Source: Burkholderiales bacterium (GTDB lineage: Bacteria; Pseudomonadota; Gammaproteobacteria; Burkholderiales; SG8-39). Taken from it: a DNA stretch of 9,003 nt. The notes below the pieces were generated by a model. The model was not told the origin of the DNA, did no database searches, and was given only the letters and a program-made list of their open reading frames with translations. The stretch covers positions 1 through 9,003 of the forward strand of contig CAKKSJ010000115.1 in assembly GCA_919902965.1 (NCBI GenBank), given 5' to 3'. The translations under genes and the position numbers were made by a program. Shown piece after piece: positions 1 through 6,008 of this stretch. Position 1 is the first letter of the stretch. Each line of letters opens with the position of its first letter.

Positions 1-441
1 GGCACCGGGCTCGCCAGCCACATATTCGACGACTACGGTCCGGTCAAGGGCGACATGGACGAGCGCCGCAACGGCGTGCTGATCAGCCAGGAGGACGGCG
101 TTGCCGTCGCCTACGCGCTGTGGAAGCTGCAGGAGCGCGGGCGCATGTTTGTTTCGCCCGGCGAAGTGCTGTACGAAGGCATGATTATCGGCATCCACGC
201 GCGCGACAACGACCTGGTGGTCAATCCGATCAAAGGAAAACAACTCACCAACGTGCGTGCATCCGGCACGGACGAGGCGGTGCGCCTGGAGCCGGCGATC
301 GAACTCACGCTGGAGAAAGCGGTGGAGTTCATCGCCGATGACGAACTCGTCGAAATTACGCCGAAGTCGATCCGCCTGCGCAAGCGCTACCTGAAAGAGC
401 ACGACCGCAAGCGCGCTTCGCGCACCCAGGCTGCGGCTTAA
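1..441 (+). CDS. typA: TypA/BipA ribosome-associated GTPase, C-terminal fragment
   Basis: This is the 3' part of a gene that starts before the window; frame 1 is open from base 1 to the TAA at 439-441, giving 146 residues. TypA/BipA is an EF-G-like translational GTPase of about 600 residues that binds the 70S ribosome and helps 50S assembly and stress or cold adaptation. The GTPase domain lies outside the window. What is visible is the end of domain V and the TypA-specific C-terminal domain: RNGVLIS, AYALWKLQERG, then SPGEVLYEGMIIG, the stretch DLVVNPIKGKQLTNVRASG, and the near-terminal DELVEITPKSIRLRKRYL. These blocks are diagnostic of the family. The C-terminus ends in a short basic, Ala-rich tail, as in many proteobacterial copies. 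It converges with the flavoprotein gene at 2467-758. No oddity is seen in the part present. Confidence 0.96.
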   Translation, partial: GTGLASHIFDDYGPVKGDMDERRNGVLISQEDGVAVAYALWKLQERGRMFVSPGEVLYEGMIIGIHARDNDLVVNPIKGKQLTNVRASGTDEAVRLEPAIELTLEKAVEFIADDELVEITPKSIRLRKRYLKEHDRKRASRTQAAA

Positions 442-494
442 AGCTATACATCGCGACTTCGAGCGCGCGCCTTCTATTGCAAAGCCAAGACTTT

Positions 495-518
495 GCGCGG
501 ACGAGAAGCCGTCCGCGC
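495..518 (+). repeat. REP-like hairpin 1 (short member of the family)
   Basis: The arms GCGCGGACG (495-503) and CGTCCGCGC (510-518) are perfectly complementary around a 6-nt loop AGAAGC. The core (GCGGAC, GAGAAGC, GTCCGC) matches hairpins 2 and 3 with paired changes in the stem: C·G here where the others have T·A. There is no T-run, so it is not a classical intrinsic terminator. It begins 53 nt after the typA stop. It is probably part of a dispersed extragenic palindrome family; other copies would have to be found in the rest of the genome. Confidence 0.75.
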
Positions 519-519
519 G

Positions 520-570
520 GATCGTCGATTGCGCGCGGATGAAAAGCGTATCCGCGCGCAATCGACGATC
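520..570 (+). repeat. REP-like hairpin 2 (perfect 21-bp stem)
   Basis: The left arm at 520-540 and the right arm at 550-570 are exact reverse complements over 21 bp, around a 9-nt loop GAAAAGCGT (541-549). The inner part (GCGCGGAT ... ATCCGCGC) and the loop repeat the core of hairpin 1 in the same orientation. The outer 11 bp (starting GATCGTCGATT on the left) have no match in hairpin 1 or 3. A perfect 21-bp stem in a non-coding gap between convergent genes is far beyond chance. As RNA it would form a very stable stem from either strand. No T-tract follows it. Confidence 0.85.
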
Positions 571-608
571 TTGGATAAAACCCCCAGGCAGTGTCTGGTG
601 TTATCAAT

Positions 609-659
609 AACCGTGTTTTCTGTGCGGATGCGCTTTTCATCCGTACAGAAAACACGGTT
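609..659 (-). repeat. REP-like hairpin 3 (inverted member, 22-bp stem)
   Basis: The arms at 609-630 and 638-659 pair over 22 bp, with a single G·T (G·U) wobble at 624/644, around the 7-nt loop CGCTTTT (631-637). Read on the minus strand, the core is CGGATGAAAAGCGCATCCGC, nearly identical to the core of hairpin 2, so this copy is inverted relative to the other two. The outer arms (AACCGTGTTTTCT and its complement) are unrelated to those of hairpin 2. Between hairpins 2 and 3 there is a further small inverted repeat, CCAG...CTGG at 584-598. Read on the minus strand, this hairpin lies 3' of the flavoprotein gene and could protect or end that transcript. Confidence 0.85.
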
Positions 660-668
660 GGCGCGCGT

Positions 669-697
669 CCCCCGGGAGGACTTTCCCCTCAAGGGGG
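669..697. repeat. GC-rich stem element (CCCCC ... CCCC/GGGG)
   Basis: A compact block of C and G runs: CCCCC at 669-673, GGGA at 674-677, TCCC at 684-687 and GGGGG at 693-697. It can fold either as CCCC(TCAA)GGGG at 685-696, or as a longer stem pairing 669-673 with 693-697 and GGGA with TCCC. It sits directly left of the 22-bp dispersed repeat at 705-726 and may belong to the same larger repeat unit. No T-run adjoins it on either strand, so terminator function is possible but unproven. Confidence 0.5.
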
Positions 698-704
698 ATC
701 GAGA

Positions 705-726
705 GCTTCGCGGCGCAGCGCGCAAG
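705..726 (-). repeat. 22-bp dispersed repeat, copy 1 (3' of flavoprotein operon)
   Basis: The sequence from GCTTCGCGG (705) to GCGCAAG (726) is an exact inverted match, 22 of 22, to 8982-9003 at the right edge of the window. On the minus strand this copy begins 31 nt after the stop codon of the flavoprotein gene (the last base of that gene is 758). The match ends at 726/8982 on the gene side and is cut by the window edge on the other, so the full repeat may be longer and may include the GC-rich stem element at 669-697. Confidence 0.7.
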
Positions 727-757
727 CCTACACATGGTGCCTATTTGAAGCGCGCTG

Positions 758-2467
758 CTACGTCAACAGGCTTTCGCCTGGTTTGACCCGCGTAAACTTC
801 ACCGGCTGTCGCCTGACGCTAAAACCCTCGCCCGCCGCCTGCACCAGGCTGTAAGTCGAAGTGGCCAGATCACCTGCATCGGGAAAATCTTCGCGATAAT
901 GTGCGCCGCGCGAGTTCTCGCGCACCAGCGCCGCCTCGCAGATCGCGCGGCTTACCAAAATCAGGTTCTTGAGATTCATCCAGTCGTGCCAGGCGAGGTT
1001 GTAGCGCAGATCGCCCGCATCCACGCCGATCGCTTCCAGGCGCGCCTGCAGTTCTGAAAGCGCGCCGCGTGCGCGCACCAGACCCTTGGCATCGCGCACG
1101 ATGCCGACGTCGTCCCACATCAATTCGTACAAGGCTTGGCGTACCCCCTCCAGGTCGCCCGCGGGCTTGCCCAGCGGCGCGCGGCAGGCCGCCTCTAGCG
1201 CGGCGATCTCTGCGGCATCGGGTTCATGCAGCGCGCCCTGCGCCCTGACCCAGGCAGCCATCTCTTCGCCTGCCACGCCCCCGTACACTGTCGAGTTGGC
1301 CACGCCGTTGCCGCCCAGGCGGTTGGCCCCGTGCACCCCGCCGGTGTCCTCGCCCGCGGCAAACAGGCCGGGGAGGGCGGTGGAGCAATCGGGCTTGAAC
1401 GCAACCCCGCCCATCATGTAATGCGCGGTCGGCACCACTTCGACCAGGCCGCCGGCAAGATCGAAACCGCTGTCGGCGCAGCGCTCGACCATGCCCTTGA
1501 ACTGCTTCGCCACATTCTCCGGCCCCAGATGCGCCATGCTGATATGTACGCCGCCGTTGGGTGTGGTGCGGCCGGCGCGCATTTCCGCGTAGATCGCGCG
1601 CGAGACGATGTCGCGCGTGGCGCGCTCCAGCTTGTCGTCGTAGTTGCCCATGAAGCGCGCGCCCGCGCCGTTCAGGAGATAACCGCCGGAGCCGCGCAGC
1701 CCTTCTTCGAGCACCGTGCCGGTCATGCGCGTATGCGTGCCCGCGAGCAGGCCCGTGGGGTGGAATTGGACCATTTCCATGTCGCGCAGCGTCAGCCCCG
1801 CGCGCAAGGCCATCGCCAGACCGTCGCAGCTCTTGTCGCCCGAAGGCGTATGGTATTTGTACATGGTCGGCCCGCCGCCGGTGGCGAGCAGCACCGCCTT
1901 GGCGCGTACAAAGCTGAATTCGCCCGTGCGCATGTCTATCATCAGCACGCCGGCGAGCGCGCCGCCGCTTTTCGCCTTGATCAAAGCGACGGCGCGATGT
2001 TCCTCCAGCCGCTGGATTTTGCGCGCCCATACCTGCTCGGCCAGACGATTGATGATTTCGATGCCGGTGAGATCGCCCTTGTGCACGGTGCGGTCGAAAG
2101 TCTGCCCGGCGAAGGCTTTCTGGTGGATGCTGCCGTCCGGGTTGCGGTCGAAAAAACAGCCCAGCTCATTCTCGAGTTCGTGGATGCGCTCCACCGCGAG
2201 CGTCACCAGCTTCCAGGCGAGATCCTGATCGGGCAGCCACTTGCCGCCCTCGATGGTATCCATGAAGTGGCGCTCGACTGAGTCGCCGCTGGCGAGCGCG
2301 ACGTTGTAGCCGCCCTGCACCATGCGCGTGCAGCCGCATTTGCCCAGCAGGCCCTTGACTGCGATGGTGATCGAGAGCTCGGGTGCGGCCTGGTGCGCGT
2401 GCAGCGCGGCGAACAAGCCCGCGCCGCCGGAACCGAGGATCAGGATATCGGTGCTGATTTCACGCAT
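758..2467 (-). CDS. fumarate reductase/succinate dehydrogenase-type FAD flavoprotein
   Basis: A 569-residue flavoprotein of the SdhA/FrdA/NadB superfamily, expected to move hydride between FAD and a dicarboxylate-like substrate. The N-terminal Rossmann FAD motif is GSGGAGL (G12, G14, G17). The family's active-site set is present: QFHPTG (H236), EEGLRGSGG (E255, R258), TRDIVSR (R285), TAHYMMGG (H349) and GANRLGGN (R383). The C-terminal flavoprotein domain follows (MWDDVGIVRD near 450, AHYREDFP near 522-529). Where SdhA/FrdA carry Ser-His-Thr with the FAD-linking His, this protein has Gly-Cys-Thr (C46, in KCGCTRMVQGG), so FAD is probably bound non-covalently, as in NadB. No signal peptide is seen; it should act in the cytoplasm. 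It lies 21 bp after the TRAP permease and ends the operon. No Fe-S subunit or membrane anchor is adjacent. Family is certain; the substrate is unknown, and L-aspartate oxidase or SDH proper are less likely. Confidence 0.9.
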   Translation of the reverse strand: MREISTDILILGSGGAGLFAALHAHQAAPELSITIAVKGLLGKCGCTRMVQGGYNVALASGDSVERHFMDTIEGGKWLPDQDLAWKLVTLAVERIHELENELGCFFDRNPDGSIHQKAFAGQTFDRTVHKGDLTGIEIINRLAEQVWARKIQRLEEHRAVALIKAKSGGALAGVLMIDMRTGEFSFVRAKAVLLATGGGPTMYKYHTPSGDKSCDGLAMALRAGLTLRDMEMVQFHPTGLLAGTHTRMTGTVLEEGLRGSGGYLLNGAGARFMGNYDDKLERATRDIVSRAIYAEMRAGRTTPNGGVHISMAHLGPENVAKQFKGMVERCADSGFDLAGGLVEVVPTAHYMMGGVAFKPDCSTALPGLFAAGEDTGGVHGANRLGGNGVANSTVYGGVAGEEMAAWVRAQGALHEPDAAEIAALEAACRAPLGKPAGDLEGVRQALYELMWDDVGIVRDAKGLVRARGALSELQARLEAIGVDAGDLRYNLAWHDWMNLKNLILVSRAICEAALVRENSRGAHYREDFPDAGDLATSTYSLVQAAGEGFSVRRQPVKFTRVKPGESLLT

Positions 2468-2488
2468 TGCGCAAGTATGTCCCCGGGG

Positions 2489-4528
2489 TCAGGCGGGCGC
2501 AACCGGCGTTGACCCGCGCCGCAGCAGTTGCAGCGCGAGCGCGGCAACGATAAAGCCGAAGCCGATCAGATCGGCCGTGGTGCTCGGATAGACCAGCGCA
2601 AAGCCGGCGATGATCAGCATCCAGCGCTCGACCAGGTTGGTTTTGATCAGCGCCCAACCCTGGAAGCCGCCGGCCAGCGCGGCGATGCCGACGGCCGCTG
2701 TCAGAGTGACTTCGGCGATCGACCACCAGTTCGCCGCCGCGAGGGCCTTGGTCGAGCCCATCAGCAGCAGGCCCTGGCCGCTGGGGTCGAGCACGAACAT
2801 GAACGGCACCAGGAACGCGGGTACGGTGTACTTCCAGCATTGCATCGTCGTCTTGTACGGGTCGCCGCCGGTAATTGCCGCGGCTGCAAACGGCGACAGC
2901 GCCGTGGGCGGCGAGACCTCGGAGAGCACGGCGTAATAGAAAATGAACATATGCGCGGCGAAATCGGGCACGCCAAGTTTGATCAGCGCCGGCGCGGCGA
3001 TCACCGCGCAGATGATGTAGGAGGCGGTCACCGGCACCGCCAGTCCGACGATCCACACCACCAGCGAGGTGTACAGCGCGGTCATCAGGAGGGATCCGCC
3101 GGCCAGGTCGATCACGATCGAGCTGAACTTGAGCCCCAGGCCGGTGAGCGTCACCACGCCGACGATAATGCCGGCGCCGGCGCAGGTGGCGGCGACGTTT
3201 AGCACGCCGATCGAGCCGCCTTCCATCGCCTTGACGAAAGGCGACTTGAAGATCAGCGGCAGCAGTGGGCGTTTGCCGCGGAACAGGTCGTAGGAGAACA
3301 GGGAAGTGTCGCTGCGCAGGAAGCTGGTGATGAAGGACACCACGGTCGCCCAGAACACCGACAGCACCGGCGAAAAGCCGTACATCATGAAGGCGACGAT
3401 CGAAATCAGCGACAGGAAGTGATACCAGTAGTGCTTGGTCAGGTGCCACACGGTATCAACCTTCTCGATCAGCAATTCGTGCATGTGGAACTTGCGCGCG
3501 TCGATTTCCACCATCAGGAACAGGGCGAGATAGAACAGGATGGTCGGGATCACCGCCATCAGCAGCACGTCGAGATAGGAAATCTTCAGGAATTCGGCAA
3601 TCAGGAAGGCCGCGGCGCCCAGCACCGGCGGCGAGATGATCGCGCCCAGCCCGCCCGCGGCGAGCAGGCCGCCGGCGGCGTTTCGCTCGTAGCCGGCCTT
3701 GGCCAGCATCGGGTAGGCGACCGCGCCCAGGGTCACCGTGGTCGCGACGCCCGATCCCGAGGGCCCGCCGAGCAGGAAGGAGGCGAGCACCACCGTGCGC
3801 CCGGCGCCGGTGGGCTTGCCGCCCATCGCCGAAAAAGAGAAGTCGATATAGAACTTGCCGGCGCCCGAATACTGCAGGAACGCGCCGAAAATGGTGAACA
3901 GGATGATCAGAGAGGAGGATACGTCCACGGCCACGCCGTAGATCCCCTCCAGGGTCATGTACATATGCCCGATCAGCCGGCCGACTTCGTAGCCCTTGTG
4001 CGTCCACGGATGCGGCAGATAGGCGCCGAACAGAGCGTAGAGGATGAACGCCGTGGTGATCGCGGGCATGATCCAGCCGTTGGTGCGGCGCATGACCTCC
4101 ATCACCATGAAGATCAGCGCGCAGCCGAAGAAAATGTCCCAGTTGTTGGGCGAGGTATTGCGGTCGGTGAAGTCGTCGCCGCCCTGGATCAGGTACACAG
4201 CCACCGCAACCGACAACAGCGCGAGCGCCCAATCCCACCACATGATGCGGTTGCGATAGCGCTTGGCCACCGGAAACACCAGGAAGCCGAGGAACAGCAC
4301 CCAGGCGACGTGCACCGGACGCAGCGTCTGCGTGGCGAGGATGCCGTAGGCGGTATACAGGTGGAATGCCGACATCGCCACCGCGGTGAACGTGATGAAG
4401 GCGGCGAGCCCGCCGGAGAGCTTATTTGCCGCGCCCTCTTCCTCCTCGATGAACTCTTCGGCCTTTCTCAGCGCCTCGTCGCTGATGACCGGCTCGAGCT
4501 GCTCCTCCGGTTTGTTCTGTTCACTCAT
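2489..4528 (-). CDS. TRAP transporter permease, DctQ-DctM fusion (TAXI-associated)
   Basis: A 679-residue inner-membrane protein matching the '4TM/12TM fusion' class of TRAP permeases that work with TAXI-type binding proteins; substrate uptake in this class is driven by a cation gradient. After an acidic cytoplasmic N-terminus (about residues 1-34, rich in Glu) come hydrophobic segments from about 40 to 170 that correspond to the small DctQ part. The large DctM part follows from about 195, with the conserved GGPSGSGVATTVTLGAVAYP at 254-273, SPPVLGAAAFLIAEFL at 299-314 and SEVSPPTALSPFAAAAITGG at 536-555. The C-terminus has extra hydrophobic segments up to about 668. Start: ATG at 4528 with GAGG (4542-4539) ten bases upstream. 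It follows the binding-protein gene across an intrinsic terminator, and the flavoprotein gene starts 21 bp after its stop. The substrate cannot be read from sequence; an organic acid is inferred from the neighbouring flavoprotein. Confidence 0.95.
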   Translation of the reverse strand: MSEQNKPEEQLEPVISDEALRKAEEFIEEEEGAANKLSGGLAAFITFTAVAMSAFHLYTAYGILATQTLRPVHVAWVLFLGFLVFPVAKRYRNRIMWWDWALALLSVAVAVYLIQGGDDFTDRNTSPNNWDIFFGCALIFMVMEVMRRTNGWIMPAITTAFILYALFGAYLPHPWTHKGYEVGRLIGHMYMTLEGIYGVAVDVSSSLIILFTIFGAFLQYSGAGKFYIDFSFSAMGGKPTGAGRTVVLASFLLGGPSGSGVATTVTLGAVAYPMLAKAGYERNAAGGLLAAGGLGAIISPPVLGAAAFLIAEFLKISYLDVLLMAVIPTILFYLALFLMVEIDARKFHMHELLIEKVDTVWHLTKHYWYHFLSLISIVAFMMYGFSPVLSVFWATVVSFITSFLRSDTSLFSYDLFRGKRPLLPLIFKSPFVKAMEGGSIGVLNVAATCAGAGIIVGVVTLTGLGLKFSSIVIDLAGGSLLMTALYTSLVVWIVGLAVPVTASYIICAVIAAPALIKLGVPDFAAHMFIFYYAVLSEVSPPTALSPFAAAAITGGDPYKTTMQCWKYTVPAFLVPFMFVLDPSGQGLLLMGSTKALAAANWWSIAEVTLTAAVGIAALAGGFQGWALIKTNLVERWMLIIAGFALVYPSTTADLIGFGFIVAALALQLLRRGSTPVAPA

Positions 4529-4572
4529 GACTTGAGCGCCTCTAATGTGCGGCGGCGGTGCGCCTTGGGGTT

Positions 4573-4590
4573 CGGGCGCATTGGCGCCCG
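4573..4590 (-). other. second hairpin in the binding-protein/permease gap
   Basis: CGGGCGC (4573-4579) and GCGCCCG (4584-4590) form a perfect 7-bp stem around a 4-nt loop. In the minus-strand transcript it comes 9 nt after the T-run of the intrinsic terminator. It has no T-run of its own. It may stabilise the 5' end of the permease/flavoprotein portion of the mRNA or mark a processing site. Confidence 0.5.
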
Positions 4591-4599
4591 GTTAAAACG

Positions 4600-4623
4600 A
4601 AAAAACCCCGCCAGTTGGCGGGG
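4600..4623 (-). terminator. intrinsic terminator after the TAXI binding-protein gene
   Basis: Read on the minus strand: CCCCGCC, a 4-nt loop AACT, GGCGGGG, then six T residues (4605-4600). This is a textbook rho-independent terminator, beginning 18 nt after the stop of the binding-protein gene. Because the permease and flavoprotein genes follow on the same strand, with no strong promoter seen in the 113-bp gap, it is probably leaky and sets a high binding-protein to permease ratio. Confidence 0.88.
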
Positions 4624-4641
4624 TCGGTTGAATCGAAAGTC

Positions 4642-5607
4642 TTAGTTGATCTTGACGCCCTGTTCGGCAAAGTACTTTATCGCGCCCGGATGGAAGGGGA
4701 TGGGCGAGGCGGCGGCTTTCTGGTTTTCGAGCTTGAAATTCGCCGCTTCCTTGTGCACATTGACCAGGTCCTGGCGTTTGTCGAATATCGTCTTGACGAT
4801 GTTGTAGGCGGTCTTGTCGTCCATGTTCGCATTGGCGACCAGGATGTTCATCACCGTGGCCTGTTTGTTGTCGGTGTCCATGCCGCGGTAGGTTGCCTTC
4901 GGGATCGCGTCCTCGACATACAGCTTGCCGTACTTCTTGTTCATTGCGGGCACCAGTTCGGCATGGTCGACCATCCTGATCTTGGTCCCCGGCGTGTTGG
5001 CGATGTCGGTCACCGCGGCGGTAGGCAGCCCGCCGACCCAGAAGAAAGCGTCGATCTTGTTGTCCTTCATTGCATTTACCGACTCGGCTACGCCGAGGCG
5101 CTCGCGCTTCATGTCCTTGTCCTTGTCCAGACCGGCGGCCTCGATTACGCGAAAGGCCATCACTTCGGTGGCGCTGCCGGGCGAGCCGGTGGATACGTGC
5201 TTGCCCTTCAGGTCGGTGATCTTGTTCACGCCGCGGCCCTCGACCGACACCACGTGCATGCGGTTCGGATAAAGGATCATCAGCGTGCGCACCGGCGTTT
5301 TGTTGCCGGCGAACTTGCCCGTGCCCTGGTAAGCGTCCAGGGTCGCGTCGACCATGGCCAGTGCGATGTAGGGCTTGCCGCTGCCGATCAGCTTGAGGTT
5401 GTCGACTGAGCCTCCGGTGACTTCGGCGGTGGCTTCCATGCCGGGGACGTACTTCGACAAGGCCGCGGCCATGCCGCCGCCCAACGGGTAGTAGACGCCG
5501 CCGGTGCCGCCGGTGGCGATGGAAATATTTACTTTGTTCTGGGCCGCAAGCGGCGCGGACAGTGCAAGCGTCGTGGCGACGCCCAGCGCTAGCATAAACT
5601 TCTTCAT
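4642..5607 (-). CDS. TAXI-family TRAP transporter periplasmic solute-binding protein
   Basis: A 321-residue exported protein of the TAXI (TRAP-associated extracytoplasmic immunogenic) family, the substrate-capturing subunit of the adjacent TRAP permease. The N-terminus is a signal peptide: MKKF, a hydrophobic stretch to about residue 18, then APLAAQ with likely cleavage after A22. Family blocks follow in order: SIATGGTGGVYYPLGGGMA near 29-46, TGGSVDNLKLI near 64-74, STGSPGSATEVMA at 139-151, and the C-terminal FHPGAIKYFAEQGV at 305-318. Length is normal. The ATG at 5607 is fixed by the signal peptide and by GAGGAG at 5619-5614, six bases upstream. It is first in the operon, behind a perfect TATAAT, and is followed by an intrinsic terminator, consistent with high expression. 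Few TAXI proteins have known ligands (glutamate and 2-oxoglutarate-like acids among them), so the substrate is left open. Confidence 0.96.
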   Translation of the reverse strand: MKKFMLALGVATTLALSAPLAAQNKVNISIATGGTGGVYYPLGGGMAAALSKYVPGMEATAEVTGGSVDNLKLIGSGKPYIALAMVDATLDAYQGTGKFAGNKTPVRTLMILYPNRMHVVSVEGRGVNKITDLKGKHVSTGSPGSATEVMAFRVIEAAGLDKDKDMKRERLGVAESVNAMKDNKIDAFFWVGGLPTAAVTDIANTPGTKIRMVDHAELVPAMNKKYGKLYVEDAIPKATYRGMDTDNKQATVMNILVANANMDDKTAYNIVKTIFDKRQDLVNVHKEAANFKLENQKAAASPIPFHPGAIKYFAEQGVKIN

Positions 5608-5613
5608 TTTGAA

Positions 5614-5619
5614 CTCCTC
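5614..5619 (-). promoter_or_regulatory. strong ribosome binding site of the TAXI gene
   Basis: GAGGAG on the minus strand, six bases before the ATG at 5607. It is the best Shine-Dalgarno match in the window and agrees with a highly translated binding protein. Confidence 0.8.
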
Positions 5620-5658
5620 AAGCAGGGTTGATATTCAAGGCAGGCAGCGGATGGCGCG

Positions 5659-5664
5659 ATTATA
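5659..5664 (-). promoter_or_regulatory. -10 box of the TAXI-TRAP-flavoprotein operon
   Basis: A perfect TATAAT lies on the minus strand at 5664-5659, inside the AT-rich patch ATTATATACGAA of an otherwise GC-rich region. Transcription would start near 5652 and give a leader of about 45 nt. No good -35 TTGACA is seen 16-18 bp upstream (the region reads as GC-rich), so an activator may be needed. Regulator identity is unknown; no regulator gene is in the window. Confidence 0.5.
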
Positions 5665-5738
5665 TACGAAGTGCCCGGCGCCGCGGTTCGCCAGAAGCAG
5701 GCTGAAGCCGTGTTACCTGTCCCTATGCGGCGAGCGGC

Positions 5739-5744
5739 TATACT
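5739..5744 (+). promoter_or_regulatory. candidate -10 box for the plus-strand genes
   Basis: TATACT, one base off the consensus TATAAT, lies 30 bp before the ATG at 5775. No convincing -35 is found at the usual spacing. With the minus-strand -10 at 5659-5664, this makes 5608-5774 a divergent control region. Confidence 0.3.
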
Positions 5745-5774
5745 CAAGACTTCCTGCCTGGTTCATGGGCAATT

Positions 5775-5972
5775 ATGGCCGCTTTGAAATGGTGCTTTTT
5801 CCTGATGTCGCTGGCCCTTGCCAGTGCTGCGTTCGCGGCAGATTCGCCGCCGCGCGTTGCCCAAGCGCGTGCCATGACGGCGGGCGCAGCGGAAGTGTCC
5901 GCGCCTGCGCTAGAGGGCGGCGTAAGTCTGATTACGGTCACGGTAGGCGGGACGATTGAAGTTTTCGACTAG
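5775..5972 (+). CDS. small putative exported protein (65 aa)
   Basis: This short reading frame is not recognised as any family. Its N-terminus is a convincing Sec signal peptide: MAALKW, a hydrophobic core CFFLMSLALASAA, then AFA with likely cleavage before ADSPP at residue 22. That would leave a mature peptide of about 44 residues with a low-complexity Ala-rich middle and the end ISLI-like SLITVTVGGTIEVFD. The upstream region has only a weak GGGC for ribosome binding. Its TAG stop at 5970-5972 is in the same frame as the MFS gene, which starts 36 bp later with no other stop between. It may be a genuine small secreted protein co-transcribed with the MFS gene, or a chance frame in GC-rich DNA; the signal peptide favours the former. 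Confidence 0.45.
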   Translation: MAALKWCFFLMSLALASAAFAADSPPRVAQARAMTAGAAEVSAPALEGGVSLITVTVGGTIEVFD

Positions 5973-6008
5973 CGTTTCCACGACAGTGCCAAGACGGCCG
6001 CCGGGCAA

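Noticed and set aside
495..659. CRISPR array
   Set aside because: The repeats are long palindromes in mixed orientation, without regular spacers, and no cas gene is present.
474..854. Several short open frames across the typA/flavoprotein gap
   Set aside because: They run through the palindromic repeats, which yield open frames on both strands by composition; none has a ribosome site or a plausible protein.
1226..2281. Long plus-strand open frame (351 codons) opposite the flavoprotein gene
   Set aside because: It is antisense to a well-supported gene, rich in His/Arg/Ala/Gly without recognisable motifs, and is explained by GC-rich third positions on the other strand.
2481..2488. CCCCGGGG palindrome between permease and flavoprotein genes
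   Set aside because: It is too short and has no loop or T-run; it may be chance or may double as a weak ribosome-binding G-run, but nothing more can be supported.
2460..3449. Minus-strand open frame (329 codons) overlapping the permease in another frame
   Set aside because: It is an Arg-rich frame with no known fold, lying wholly over a membrane protein whose own frame has clear TRAP motifs.
3419..4645. Long plus-strand open frame (408 codons) opposite the TRAP permease
   Set aside because: Its low-complexity His/Arg/Glu/Gly composition and lack of domains mark it as a shadow of the permease codons.
5744..5941. Minus-strand 65-codon open frame opposite the small exported peptide
   Set aside because: It has no signal peptide, motif or ribosome site, and lies upstream of and in the same direction as the TAXI operon without a plausible role.
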